A stretch of DNA of 64,000 nt from Brevibacillus reuszeri (GCF_001187725.1 NZ_LGIQ01000007.1:556324-620323); one strand, 5' to 3'; counted from the first letter of the stretch, positions 8,414-19,121 are shown. Notes: generated by a model not told the origin, from the sequence alone. A program made the numbers and translations.

Positions 8414-9211
8414 CTACTCCAGAGAGTTTTGAGAATGTCCAGACTGTTTCCTTTTTCGAGCAAACACGAGCATCAAGATAATTCCGGCTGCAATGAGGCT
8501 TAGACTGACCAGTTGGGCTACACGTAGCGTATCTGCTATGAGCAAACTGTCCGTACGCATGCCTTCTATGAAGAAGCGACCGATCGAATAAAGAATCATG
8601 TAGCTGAACAAAATCTGTCCATCGAACTTTTTGAACCGATACAGCATGAGCATCAGGATTGCAAATACAACCAGATTCCACATGGACTCATAAAGGAATG
8701 TCGGATGGTAGTATTGGCCTCCAATGTACATCTGATCGCGGATAAAAGCCGGGAATTTTTCCATAAACTCAGCTGAGGCTACATCACCATGTGCTTCCTG
8801 GTTGATGAAATTGCCCCAACGACCAATCGCTTGTCCGAGAATCACACTGGGCATAAAGATGTCTGCCAGACGAAGAAAAGGTAGCTTATGTTTGCGGATA
8901 TACCACGTCCCTGCCAACACACCGCCAATCAGACCTCCGTGAATAGCAAGTCCACCGTTCCATACCTTGAAGATGTCGATCGGATTGTCTTTGTACTGTC
9001 CCCATTCAAACACGACGTAGTACAGACGAGCACAAATGATGGCCGCAGGAATGATCAGGACGACCATGTTCAGGACGTGATCAGGATCAATACCAGAACG
9101 TTTGGAATTGTACCGTGCCAGATAGGTGCCCAGGAAAAAAGCGAGCCCCATAATAATGCCGTACCAGTGAATCTTAAGCGGTCCGATTGCAATAGCAATT
9201 GGATCAATCAT
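8414..9211 (-). CDS. lgt: Prolipoprotein diacylglyceryl transferase
   Basis: 265 residues, seven membrane segments. Lgt transfers diacylglycerol from phosphatidylglycerol to the lipobox cysteine of prelipoproteins in the membrane. Family signatures are visible: HGGLIGGVLAG (catalytic-region His), GRWGNFINQEAHG (the Lgt signature) and the C-terminal RFFIEGMRTDSL. Start chosen at ATG 9211 because AAGGAGGC precedes it; the open frame continues 22 codons upstream without a site. A lipoprotein substrate (GerKC) is encoded nearby. Confidence 0.95.
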   Translation of the reverse strand: MIDPIAIAIGPLKIHWYGIIMGLAFFLGTYLARYNSKRSGIDPDHVLNMVVLIIPAAIICARLYYVVFEWGQYKDNPIDIFKVWNGGLAIHGGLIGGVLAGTWYIRKHKLPFLRLADIFMPSVILGQAIGRWGNFINQEAHGDVASAEFMEKFPAFIRDQMYIGGQYYHPTFLYESMWNLVVFAILMLMLYRFKKFDGQILFSYMILYSIGRFFIEGMRTDSLLIADTLRVAQLVSLSLIAAGIILMLVFARKRKQSGHSQNSLE

Positions 9212-9284
9212 GAAAAATGCCTCCTTGCCAGAAAACGTCTGTGCACAGTATAGCACAAACCAGAGGGCGGATTCCAACTACAGC

Positions 9285-10292
9285 TTAGTGCGACTGTAAA
9301 AAGGAAAGAACGGAATCAAGAGAAGCCTGATATTCCGGATGGGAAACAGGTGCAAAGAGGTCACCCATAGATTGCAATCGCTCGGGAACGGTATGAATCG
9401 TAAAATCTGTAGGGTGAATCGTGGGCACCTCTTCCCAGCGCAGCGGTGTAGAGACGGTCGCGTGCTCTCTGGCCCGTGGAGAGTAGGGAGCAGGCAAGGT
9501 TTTGCCACGCCAATGCTGTAAATAGTCGATATAAAGCTTGGTGCCTCTGTTTTTAATCATTCGTTCGATCGTGAGCATTTCTGGGTGCTTGCTTACTAAA
9601 TATGAGGCTACAAAATAGCCAACCATTCTCGTCTGCTCAAACGTATAGCGATGCTCGATGGGGATATAGACTTGCAAGCCGGTCGAGCCCGACGTTTTGA
9701 CATAAGCGGGTAAGCGGAGTTCATCCAGCAGCTCCTTGAGCAGCAAGGCAGTTTTACTCACGATGGAAAAATCATCAGTAGAAGGATCAAGATCAAAAAC
9801 CAGCTCAGTCGGAATCTCATTGTTCGCAAGGTGAAATGAAACATGCCACTCCAGGGCGGCCTGATTCGCCATCCATATAAGCGTAGCCTCATTGTTGCAT
9901 AAAACATAACGCACCTTTTCCCACGTGTGGGTTTGAATCCAGGAAGGAGCATAGTCGGGTACGTTTTTTTGATAAAAATGCTTGTCCAAAATGCCATGAG
10001 GATAGCGAATAACGGTCAATAGACGATCTTTGGCATAGGCCAGCATCGGCTTTGCCACAATCATCAAGTAGCGGAGGTAGTCCAGCTTGTTCACTTGCGC
10101 ATCGGGCCAAAGTGGTTTATAGGGATTGGTAATCGATAAGGTATGCCCGCCAATGCTTAGCTCGTACTCCTTGGTTGGTGCTGCCACGATCGGCCCCTTC
10201 TTTCCGAAATGATTTGCCCCTACTTTGTCCACTAACGCGAAGATTATGTAAGACGAGCGCTTTCTTGCATAGCTTTTACCTGAATCATCCAT
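9285..10292 (-). CDS. LigD-type DNA polymerase/primase domain protein (stand-alone)
   Basis: A complete LigD polymerase (PolDom, archaeo-eukaryotic primase fold) without ligase domain. Visible: TNPYKPLWPD opening, catalytic pair FDLDPSTDDF, KTSGSTGLQVYIP and the basic RGTKLYIDYLQ end. In non-homologous end joining this module fills gaps and adds nucleotides at ends held by Ku. In B. subtilis LigD it is the C-terminal half of a ligase-polymerase fusion; here it is a separate protein of about 336 aa. The start is uncertain: ATG 10292 is the last start before the frame overlaps gerKA; GTG about 10232 is an alternative. Ku (20081-21049) and a matching ligase (14763-15698) are nearby. Confidence 0.85.
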   Translation of the reverse strand: MDDSGKSYARKRSSYIIFALVDKVGANHFGKKGPIVAAPTKEYELSIGGHTLSITNPYKPLWPDAQVNKLDYLRYLMIVAKPMLAYAKDRLLTVIRYPHGILDKHFYQKNVPDYAPSWIQTHTWEKVRYVLCNNEATLIWMANQAALEWHVSFHLANNEIPTELVFDLDPSTDDFSIVSKTALLLKELLDELRLPAYVKTSGSTGLQVYIPIEHRYTFEQTRMVGYFVASYLVSKHPEMLTIERMIKNRGTKLYIDYLQHWRGKTLPAPYSPRAREHATVSTPLRWEEVPTIHPTDFTIHTVPERLQSMGDLFAPVSHPEYQASLDSVLSFLQSH

Positions 10293-10325
10293 AATACGGT
10301 TAGCTTTCCAGTGGCAGGTGAGGAT

Positions 10326-11930
10326 ATGGATTTCAAGCGCAAAGACAAGACAAAAGAGCTGATAGAGTCTATAGATGCCTGTAGTTTGACGGATCTGGAG
10401 GGCATTCCGATCTTTCCCAAGATCGAAGACAATACAGCCTTTTTGAAAAAGTTGTTTGCCGATTGCTCGGATTTTGTCATCCGCGAGTTTAAGCAAAAAA
10501 ACAGTGTTGTGGCGATAGCGGTCTTTGTGGATGGTTTAATTGATACAGCCGAAGTCAATCAAGCACTAAAAGCGCTGATGGTGCTAGAGGATGGCGACGA
10601 GAACGTTCGCATCATCGAGGAAAAGCTTTTGCCAGTCTCACAAATCACGCGTGTCAATGAATATAAACAACTGCTTCAGGCGGTACTCTCTGGTGATACA
10701 GCAATTGTGGTGGAAGGGAATAAAGAGGCACTTACGCTCGGGATACGTGGCGCAGAAAAACGATCCGTTAACGAGCCAGAAGGGGAAGCGGTTGTTCGCG
10801 GACCTCGTGAAGGCTTCATCGAGAATATCCGCACGAATACTTCTATGCTGCGACGCAAACTGAAAACACCGCGTTTAAAAATGAAATCTGCGGTGGTTGG
10901 ACGTGAGACAAATACAAACCTGGTCATCGCTTATCTAGACGGAATTGCCGATCCGGAGGTTGTGGAGGAGGTCTCCAGACGGATTGACAGAATTGACATT
11001 GACGCCGTTCTGGAAAGTGGCTATGTCGAAGAGCTGATTCAAGATAGTACGTATTCGCCATTTCCACAAGTGATGTACTCAGAGCGGCCTGATACAGTTG
11101 CAGCTGCCTTGCTTGAAGGTCGCGTAGCCATTTTTGTAGACGGCACGCCAATGGTATTGATCGTGCCTACGACATTTTTTATGCTCATGCAAGCAAATGA
11201 AGACTATTTTGAGCGTTTTCAAATGGCTACTCTCGTAAGGTGGCTACGCTATCTGTTTCTAATTATTTCATTGGTGACTCCAGCCGTCTATGTTGCAATC
11301 ACCACCTACCATCAACAGATGCTGCCGACGACCCTGCTGCTCAGCATCGCTGCTGCAAGGGAGGCCATTCCTTTTCCGGCGATAGTTGAGGCATTGATCA
11401 TGGAGGTGGCATTCGAGGCGCTACGAGAAGCGGGGATTCGATTACCCAAAACAGTAGGTCAGGCCGTCAGTATCCTCGGGGCCCTCGTTGTAGGGCAGGC
11501 GGCTGTGCAGGCGGGGATTGTTTCAGCTCCAATGGTCATCGTTGTGTCCATCACAGGTATTGCTTCTTTTACCATCCCTCATTTTAATGCTGCGATTGCC
11601 CTTCGGATGCTTCGCTTTCCATTAATGATTATCGCCTCGATTCTCGGTATTTATGGAATCCTGGTGATGGCTTTGATTATTTTAGGGCATATGGCTAACC
11701 TTCGTTCCTTTGGCGTGCCGTATCTCTCCCCGCTGGCACCGATGTCTGTCGGAGATTTGAAGGACACGCTCATTCGGGCACCCTGGTCGAATAACGAAAA
11801 AAGGCCAAGCTTCTTGGGAGTTCAAAACGCAAGACGCATGGATACTGGCTTTGCGGATCAACTTCAAAGTAGGGGGGGCGGAAAAGGGACGGTGGGAAGG
11901 AGCAGTTCAAATGAGGAGGGGAAAACGTGA
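10326..11930 (+). CDS. gerKA: Spore germination protein, GerA family A subunit
   Basis: 534 residues. The N-terminal half is soluble with GerA-family motifs (VVAIAVFVDGL, VEGNKEALTLGIRG, QDSTYSPFPQVMYSERPDTVAAALLEG with FVDGTP) and the C-terminal half has about five to six membrane segments (ALIMEVAFEALREAGIRLP). With B and C subunits it forms a nutrient germinant receptor in the inner spore membrane; A subunits form the ion channel. ATG 10326 is preceded by AGGTGAGG; the upstream GTG 10311 is not. First gene of gerA-C-D-B; stop overlaps gerKC start. Expression in the forespore (SigmaG) is expected from the family, not seen. Confidence 0.92.
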   Translation: MDFKRKDKTKELIESIDACSLTDLEGIPIFPKIEDNTAFLKKLFADCSDFVIREFKQKNSVVAIAVFVDGLIDTAEVNQALKALMVLEDGDENVRIIEEKLLPVSQITRVNEYKQLLQAVLSGDTAIVVEGNKEALTLGIRGAEKRSVNEPEGEAVVRGPREGFIENIRTNTSMLRRKLKTPRLKMKSAVVGRETNTNLVIAYLDGIADPEVVEEVSRRIDRIDIDAVLESGYVEELIQDSTYSPFPQVMYSERPDTVAAALLEGRVAIFVDGTPMVLIVPTTFFMLMQANEDYFERFQMATLVRWLRYLFLIISLVTPAVYVAITTYHQQMLPTTLLLSIAAAREAIPFPAIVEALIMEVAFEALREAGIRLPKTVGQAVSILGALVVGQAAVQAGIVSAPMVIVVSITGIASFTIPHFNAAIALRMLRFPLMIIASILGIYGILVMALIILGHMANLRSFGVPYLSPLAPMSVGDLKDTLIRAPWSNNEKRPSFLGVQNARRMDTGFADQLQSRGGGKGTVGRSSSNEEGKT

Positions 11931-13090
11931 TGCGGATTCCCTGGATGATGGCATTGTTACTTAGTTTGGTTGTCATAGGAGGGTGTTGGGATCGCAGAGA
12001 GGTCAATGATATGGCGATTGTTATCGCGATGGCGATGGATAAAGAACCGAATGGCTCATACCGCTTGTCAGTACAAGTTCCCCTGGTAAGTAATCTGGGT
12101 GGGCCATCTGGAGGAGGAGGAGGAGGGAAAAGCGGGGGAAAAAGTTTTTACGTTGATTCAGCGGTAGGGACGACGATACGCGAAGCGAACAACACGATCC
12201 AGTCTAGGATGTCAAGGCATCTTTATTATGCTCACCACCGGGTTGTCGTGATCGGTGAGAAGTTGGCAAAGGAAGGCTTTAGCGATGCGCTCGATATTGT
12301 ATCCCGCTTTCCGGAGAATCGTTTGACTGCATACATCGTGATGACGAAAGGAAGAGCGATTGATTTGCTGAACGCAGAGCCACAGTTTGAGCGTTTTTCG
12401 GGGGAAGCGATTCGCGAAATCGTTAAGTCAGAGTCGATTCCGGTTACGATCAAGGATATTTCGCAAATGTTAAATACGCCGGGTGTCGATGCATTTTTGC
12501 CCATTTTTGCTGCGGTCGATACACATCCGAAGGGAAAATCAAAAGAGCTCGAGTCTGTCGGGATCGGAACGTTTCGAAAGGACAAGCTAATTGCTACTTA
12601 TACAAACTATGAGATGGCAGGGCTTCGTTGGTTTCATCGCACGGAGCCATTAACGATGAATGTAAACCTAGGTCCCAAAAAGATATTGAGCATTTCTTTT
12701 CAAAATGCAAGAGCTAAAGTGAATCCAAGCTTTGCAGGTGGGCATATCCATTTCAATATTGAGGTGCACGGCTCAGCTTATGTTACCGAAAACCATTCCA
12801 GTCTGGATCTTAGCCAAGAGGTTAACAGCAAGCTGCTGGAAGACAAACTGTCCCAGCAAATAAAAAATGATGTGAAAAAAGTAATGGAGCAAATCAAACA
12901 GACGAAATCCGATACAATCGGTCTCGGGATTGTATTGGCACGCAATTTCCCGAAAGAGTGGAAGGAAAAATATCGAAGTACGTGGGACAAGGAAATACCG
13001 AAGATTACGTATCAAATCAAAAGCAAAGTACAAGTCGTAGACATTGGTCAAACGACAAAGAACATAATGAAGGAAGAAGATCATTCATGA
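11930..13090 (+). CDS. gerKC: Spore germination lipoprotein, Ger(x)C family
   Basis: About 386 residues with a lipoprotein signal: short hydrophobic stretch ending in VVIGGCWDRRE, where GGC-W is the lipobox with Cys about 20. Family features follow: EVNDMAIVIAMAMDK, a Gly-rich loop, the NNTIQSRMSRHLYYAHHRVVVIGE motif region and a C-terminal domain. It is the C subunit of the receptor, anchored by Lgt-made diacylglycerol. AGGAGGGG precedes both the GTG (11927) and ATG (11930) starts. It overlaps gerKA and the next small gene by ATGA-type junctions. Confidence 0.92.
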   Translation: MRIPWMMALLLSLVVIGGCWDRREVNDMAIVIAMAMDKEPNGSYRLSVQVPLVSNLGGPSGGGGGGKSGGKSFYVDSAVGTTIREANNTIQSRMSRHLYYAHHRVVVIGEKLAKEGFSDALDIVSRFPENRLTAYIVMTKGRAIDLLNAEPQFERFSGEAIREIVKSESIPVTIKDISQMLNTPGVDAFLPIFAAVDTHPKGKSKELESVGIGTFRKDKLIATYTNYEMAGLRWFHRTEPLTMNVNLGPKKILSISFQNARAKVNPSFAGGHIHFNIEVHGSAYVTENHSSLDLSQEVNSKLLEDKLSQQIKNDVKKVMEQIKQTKSDTIGLGIVLARNFPKEWKEKYRSTWDKEIPKITYQIKSKVQVVDIGQTTKNIMKEEDHS

Positions 13091-13320
13091 ATCGAATCTT
13101 TCTCTTGATTTTTTGTGGCTTGCTCATCGTATCCGTTCTCATGTTTCTCCGAAAACGAAAAAGGATGCCCCGGAAACAGCAGGTGATCATCTTTATTCTG
13201 TATGGGTGTACGATCGCATTCGTGGTTTGTCTGCAGCTTCAGTACAATCAGATTTTACCGTTCGGTCGTCTGTCTTTGTATGTGTCTCCTTTAAAAAGAT
13301 GGATCGAACAGTTGTTGTAG
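13087..13320 (+). CDS. Small two-TM protein in Ger operon (GerD-subunit-like)
   Basis: 77 residues, two hydrophobic segments (about 4-20 and 32-50) separated by a very basic loop (RKRKRMPRKQQ). The ATG overlaps the gerKC stop and gerKB starts 12 bp downstream, so it is part of the operon. Some Bacillus germinant-receptor operons carry a D gene for a two-TM protein of similar size that modulates receptor function; size, topology and position match, but no family-specific motif was identified, so this is inference. Confidence 0.7.
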   Translation: MNRIFLLIFCGLLIVSVLMFLRKRKRMPRKQQVIIFILYGCTIAFVVCLQLQYNQILPFGRLSLYVSPLKRWIEQLL

Positions 13321-13332
13321 AGGAGGAAGTTT

Positions 13333-14691
13333 ATGATCCACAAGCAGGTCATCAATCATCGACAGACCGCCTGGTTAGTAGGAAGTGTTCTGGTGACAGC
13401 CATGATGATTTCTTCCTTGCACAAAATCGTAGCGGTGAGCAAAATGGACGCATGGTTCTCCCAAATTCTCCCAGTCTACTTTGCGATTGTTGTTTCCTTT
13501 GTTTTGGCGGAATTATCAAGAGCCTATCCTGGGAAAAATTTGTTTGAAATTTTATTTATTGCATGCGGCAAATGGGTGGGGGGAGCCATCAATCTCATCC
13601 TGCTTGGCTATATTTGGATCATCCTTATCTTAGATATCAAAGGCGCATCCGAGTTCTTTCGTGAAACCTTGCTGCCACGAACGCCGGTAGAAATTATTCT
13701 GATCGTCTTTGTTCTGTTGATGATGTATTACGGAAGAACGAGTCTGGAGGTTGCTGCGAGGGTAAACGAGATTTACTTCCCTGCCTATTTTGTTTTGTCC
13801 ATGATGCTCTACTTTCTGCTCGGAAACGAATACAGTGTGGAACGGCTCGAACCTATTTTAAGCACGGATTTGGAGCGGATATTTGCGAGTAATCTGTTGC
13901 CGTTTGGGATTTATGGTGACATCCTGTTATTCGGAGCTTTTCTTCACGCCTCGACACATCCCCGCCTATTTTTTGCGGCCATGAAACACGGAGTATTAAT
14001 TGTTGGATTCACAGTGACCATGCTGCTGCTCATTTTGTTAGGGGTCATGGGATTTGCGATTGCCAGCAGGCTAAATTTCCCGATCTTTATTTTGGTCCAG
14101 CAAATTCACGTTACCGACTTTTTGGATCGAATCGAGATTATCCTGTTTAGCTTGTGGTTTCCGGCATTTACGATCAAGGTGATCGTGGCCTATCTGGCCT
14201 TTCTTGTATGCATCGGTTCCTTTGGTGGCCAGCAGCATTATAATGCCTTCAATGTGCCAAGCGGGTGGTTTTTGGTCGCTACTTCCTTGCTAGCGTTTCC
14301 TCGCGTGCAAGACTTTGATACGTTTATTAGCTACACTTTACCGATTATCGTACTCGTCGTACAGGTTCCATTACTGCTATTTTTGTACATTCACGCCCGA
14401 ATGAATCGAAAAATGACTGCGCAAGAAAGTATACCAAAAGGCACAAAGCTCTATCGCTTTTACCGCGTAATGGTATGGAGTGGTGCCATTGCCTTGGGGG
14501 GCTGTGCTCTCACGATTGTCATTGGCGACTTGTTTGTAGACAAATCCGCCGTGGCGGGCTTTCTAACGGCCATTGTGTATGTTTTTTTCTTGTTTATTGC
14601 TCTGATTGCCAGCTATGGGGAGATGCAAGCCCTGAACCACGGTAAGCAAAAGCTGGGACAGGCCAAGAAGATGGGAACATTTCGCCAATGA
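13333..14691 (+). CDS. gerKB: Spore germination permease, GerAB family, with C-terminal extension
   Basis: 452 residues. The first about 365 residues match the usual ten-TM GerAB (amino acid-polyamine-organocation-type) permease that binds germinant: IVAVSKMDAWFSQILP, LILLGYIWIILI, NEIYFPAYFVLS. An additional about 85 residues follow with two more membrane segments (VWSGAIALGGCALTIVIGD and a second before the end), giving a likely 12-TM protein. GAGGAGGAAG precedes ATG. No strong terminator is visible before the ligase gene 71 bp downstream, so the ligase could be cotranscribed. Confidence 0.9.
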   Translation: MIHKQVINHRQTAWLVGSVLVTAMMISSLHKIVAVSKMDAWFSQILPVYFAIVVSFVLAELSRAYPGKNLFEILFIACGKWVGGAINLILLGYIWIILILDIKGASEFFRETLLPRTPVEIILIVFVLLMMYYGRTSLEVAARVNEIYFPAYFVLSMMLYFLLGNEYSVERLEPILSTDLERIFASNLLPFGIYGDILLFGAFLHASTHPRLFFAAMKHGVLIVGFTVTMLLLILLGVMGFAIASRLNFPIFILVQQIHVTDFLDRIEIILFSLWFPAFTIKVIVAYLAFLVCIGSFGGQQHYNAFNVPSGWFLVATSLLAFPRVQDFDTFISYTLPIIVLVVQVPLLLFLYIHARMNRKMTAQESIPKGTKLYRFYRVMVWSGAIALGGCALTIVIGDLFVDKSAVAGFLTAIVYVFFLFIALIASYGEMQALNHGKQKLGQAKKMGTFRQ

Positions 14692-14762
14692 AGAATGAAA
14701 AAGGGGCTCTCGTAAAGAGAAGGATAAGATGAATCCTACATTTCTTTTTTCTGAGGTGAACA

Positions 14763-15698
14763 ATGAACCCAATCATTCCGATGGAGCCAATTAGCTGTGA
14801 AGTAATCCCCAAGGGGCCGGACTGGATCGCTCAAGTGAAATGGGATGGCGTTCGAATTTTAACCTACTTTGATGGCAAGGAGACTCGTTTATACAATCGA
14901 AGAATAAATGAGCGGACTCACCAATATCCTGAGTTGGCCGACATACAAACATATTGTAATGCGCACTCCGTGATCTTGGATGGGGAAGTGATCGCACTCG
15001 GATCGGACGGAAAACCGTCCTTCCATGAAGTGATGCGACGCGATGGGATTAGGCGATTGGAGAAAGTCAGTCAGGCACAAAAGCTTGTCCCCATTACTTA
15101 CATGATATTTGATGTCTTATTCATTAATAAGGAGTGGACAATCGATCGGACATTGCGGGAACGCGCCAATTTACTGTCTGAAATGATTACTCCTAACGAC
15201 TATGTCCAATTGGTTGACTATCATTATAGTGGACAGGCTTTGTATGAGGTCATTGAGCAGCACGGAATGGAAGGCATCGTTATGAAGGATCTTAACAGCA
15301 AGTATATTATTGGCGGGAAAGAGAAGCAGTGGCAAAAGAAAAAATATTATCGTGACACGATAGCTGTAGTTGGGGGAGTTACACTGCGTGATAACATTGT
15401 GAACTCTCTGTTGTTAGGTCTGTACGACTCCAAAGGGCGCCTGTTTTATATTGGCCATGCTGGAACAGGCAAGCTAACGCGAGATGACTGGAGAGCTTTG
15501 ACAGAGAGGATTGTGCCTCTGATACAGCATGAAATGCCCTTTGAAAATAAACCGGCGAGGCTCAAAGGTGCTGTGTGGCTAAAACCAAAGGTAGCGGTTA
15601 AGGTCCAATTCGCTGAATGGACAGAAGGCTATACATTACGCCAGCCAAGTATTCAAGCGGTTGTAGACATACCTGTTGATCACTGTTTACTGGAGTAG
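14763..15698 (+). CDS. ATP-dependent DNA ligase (LigD ligase half)
   Basis: 311 residues with adenylation and OB domains. Motif I is QVKWDGVR (the Lys that is adenylylated), motif III YMIFDVLF, motif IV MEGIVMK, motif V WQKKKYY. The size and motifs match the ligase domain of bacterial LigD, which seals breaks held by Ku. In B. subtilis it is fused to the polymerase domain found separately here at 9285-10292. ATG with GAGGTGA at good spacing. It follows gerKB in the same direction and ends in its own terminator at 15727-15762. Confidence 0.93.
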   Translation: MNPIIPMEPISCEVIPKGPDWIAQVKWDGVRILTYFDGKETRLYNRRINERTHQYPELADIQTYCNAHSVILDGEVIALGSDGKPSFHEVMRRDGIRRLEKVSQAQKLVPITYMIFDVLFINKEWTIDRTLRERANLLSEMITPNDYVQLVDYHYSGQALYEVIEQHGMEGIVMKDLNSKYIIGGKEKQWQKKKYYRDTIAVVGGVTLRDNIVNSLLLGLYDSKGRLFYIGHAGTGKLTRDDWRALTERIVPLIQHEMPFENKPARLKGAVWLKPKVAVKVQFAEWTEGYTLRQPSIQAVVDIPVDHCLLE

Positions 15699-15726
15699 AT
15701 TTGCATGGAGGAACAGAGCGAATCCG

Positions 15727-15762
15727 AAACATCCCTCATGATTAAGGGATGTTTTATTTTTG
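15727..15762 (+). terminator. Intrinsic terminator after ligase gene
   Basis: AAACATCCCT pairs with AGGGATGTTT and is followed by TATTTTTG. Confidence 0.88.
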
Positions 15763-15829
15763 AAACGATTTCGGTTTACCCTGCCACTTTCTGGGAAGAA
15801 AAGATTTGGGATTATTAGAAACTTTTTTG

Positions 15830-15859
15830 TTGCGAATGTATCAATATTCGTTATATACT
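15830..15859 (+). promoter_or_regulatory. SigmaA-type promoter for candidate small RNA
   Basis: TTGCGA (15830-15835), an 18-bp spacer and TATACT (15854-15859). The predicted start is near 15866, in a 460-bp region without a protein gene. Confidence 0.5.
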
Positions 15860-15865
15860 AAATTT

Positions 15866-16017
15866 GTTAGCTCCTATACCTGTTACTCATTAGGAGGAAG
15901 CAAGCATACTTATTGATATCTCATGGGCTATATCTGGTTGAATGAGTTCCCGTCTGGAGTGGTACGTCCACCACACCTCAGAAGTCGGGCTTAATTCTCG
16001 GATATGGCCCTTTTTTT
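15866..16017 (+). ncRNA. Candidate structured small RNA with its own terminator
   Basis: About 152 nt between the ligase terminator and the DUF1904-like gene. A 5' hairpin CTCCTA/TAGGAG (15871-15876, 15891-15896) is followed by a rod: GGGCTATATC (15925-15934) pairs with GATATGGCCC (16001-16010), enclosing CCCG/CGGG, TCTG/CAGA and a GTGG-TACGT-CCAC tip. Seven Ts follow the rod, so it ends as an intrinsic terminator. No open frame of note. No known RNA family recognised; a long 5' leader/attenuator of the next gene (starting 145 bp later) is the alternative. Confidence 0.5.
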
Positions 16018-16161
16018 GAAGACAATTCTGATTTCGTTCACTATCATTACTTATTATTTCAATTGATCTATAAATATTCTATAATTACTAGGGTAACGAT
16101 TATCGTAAAGGTTTGCTTTTCGAGCATTCCAGATCATTGGAACAGGAAAGTAGGGATCGAC

Positions 16162-16500
16162 TTGCCTTTTCTACGGTTTAAAGGTATGGATAAGGATAAA
16201 GTGAAAGTCATGTCTCCAGTCATTATCGAGCAATTTGCTCGAATCGCGGACGTCGCTGAAGAAAAAGTAAAAATTGAGCTTTTGGTTGTGGAGCAAATCA
16301 CGAACAGTCCCTCGTCAGTGGAAATTCTCATGTTTGAAAGAGAGCAGGAGAAGCATGATGCAATCGCGGCTATGATGAACGACATTCTAGAAGAGCATGA
16401 CATTCGTCAGGCTCACATTTTCTTCGTTATATTATCGCCTACTCTCTACTATAAGGAAGGCGTTCCGTTGAAACGAGGTCAGGTTGAGCTGGTTCGATAA
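16162..16500 (+). CDS. DUF1904-like protein
   Basis: About 112 residues when started at TTG 16162, which gives the N-terminus MPFLRFKGM typical of small 4-oxalocrotonate-tautomerase-like DUF1904 proteins (MPxLxxxG pattern); the frame is open further up to 16063 but that part has unusual composition and no site. Visible segments: MSPVIIEQFARIADV, VKIELLVVEQIT, AHIFFVILSPTLYYKEGVP. A tautomerase-like fold with N-terminal Pro is suggested; no activity is known. Terminator at 16521-16560. Confidence 0.7.
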   Translation: MPFLRFKGMDKDKVKVMSPVIIEQFARIADVAEEKVKIELLVVEQITNSPSSVEILMFEREQEKHDAIAAMMNDILEEHDIRQAHIFFVILSPTLYYKEGVPLKRGQVELVR

Positions 16501-16520
16501 AATTTTTTTGTTTCTATATA

Positions 16521-16560
16521 AAATGGTCGAATCCTCGTTGTGAGGAAATCGACCATTTTT
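16521..16560 (+). terminator. Intrinsic terminator, probably bidirectional
   Basis: AAAATGGTCGA pairs with TCGACCATTTTT, inner CCTC/GAGG pairing; serves the plus-strand gene and perhaps the thiC-side transcript on the minus strand. Confidence 0.82.
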
Positions 16561-16588
16561 AATTTTGAAGATAACCCAGGGCTAGTTA

Positions 16589-16759
16589 TTAATAATAGAG
16601 GCTTTCTGTTCGTAAGCATTTGGTGCATGTACGTGCTAGAACAGTCACTTGAAAATCATGTACACACTTTTTCTGTAGCTGATGTAGCAGCTTCTGGTGT
16701 TTTTCCAGCTCAGACTGTAAACGACTGATTTCTTCGCGCAATCGGATCGTCTCGCTCAT
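16589..16759 (-). CDS. Small coiled-coil protein with CxxC motif, 56 aa
   Basis: A short frame just downstream (19 bp) of thiC on the same strand, starting ATG 16759 with GGGGG upstream. The first 30 residues form a heptad-like helix (LREEISRLQSELEKHQKLL), followed by Cys32 and a CTKC pair near the C-terminus. Codon use looks coding and it could be translated from the thiC mRNA. No family recognised; a small regulatory or metal-binding helix hairpin is only a guess. Confidence 0.5.
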   Translation of the reverse strand: MSETIRLREEISRLQSELEKHQKLLHQLQKKCVHDFQVTVLARTCTKCLRTESLYY

Positions 16760-16778
16760 TTTGATGCCCCCAGTCTTG

Positions 16779-18542
<1,764 letters not shown>

Positions 18543-18681
18543 TTATGGTTGCACGTAGCGAGAACCTTTTGGGGAGGCGAAAGAATCCATCGCGCTGTTC
18601 GTAAACCTGCTACACCATGCCAGATGGCGGAGCCGCGGTTGTACCTATACCGGATAGGAAGGAAGCAATTCCTATCTGTAC

Positions 18682-18712
18682 GAAAAAACGCCGCATGGGA
18701 GCATGCGACGCC
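18682..18712 (-). terminator. Riboswitch expression-platform terminator of thiC
   Basis: On the minus strand GTCGCATG-CTCC-CATGCGGC followed by GTTTTTT lies about 65 nt after the TPP aptamer; TPP binding is expected to allow this stem and stop transcription before thiC. Confidence 0.8.
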
Positions 18713-18775
18713 AGACGCGAGAGTAGAGAAGAAAACGGGTATCCAAAAAATACACGCCTCTTTTCATGTCGTATA

Positions 18776-18872
18776 TGACAATTCCTCCGCTGGCATTACC
18801 CAGTTCAGGTTCAACGGTCGATGACAACGTAGCCATCCTCTCAGCCTGGTCAATCCCAAGCTCCCGTGCTTT
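18776..18872 (-). ncRNA. TPP riboswitch (THI element)
   Basis: On the minus strand the aptamer core is clear: GGGAGC near the 5' side, the GCTGAGAGG loop (the conserved CUGAGA), then ACCTGAAC-TGGGTAATGCCAGCG and GGAGGAA closing side. This matches the conserved CUGAGA...ACCUGAUCUGGNUAAUNCCAGCGNAGG pattern. It stands upstream of thiC as expected. Confidence 0.95.
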
Positions 18873-19121
18873 TTATGATTATGTCTTGCAAGAATAGCAT
18901 ACCGATTCGTCTTTCCAATTTCAAGCAATTTTTTAAAAATAAATTTGCCGGCGCGCAACACATTTTCCCCCTATCCATAGTCATGACTCGGACTAAAACT
19001 GTTTCTGTAGACCCACACGAAGTGGGTCTGATACTATGAAGTTCGGAAATCGAAAACCAAGAAAAATGGTTTGTTTCCGCTCCTATCGATGGGTATAGAG
19101 ATTTTTTTGAGGTGATGCAGT

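Noticed and set aside
15866..16017. 6S RNA as an identity for the small RNA candidate
   Set aside because: The 5' and 3' ends do not pair with each other as 6S requires; a separate 5' hairpin exists.
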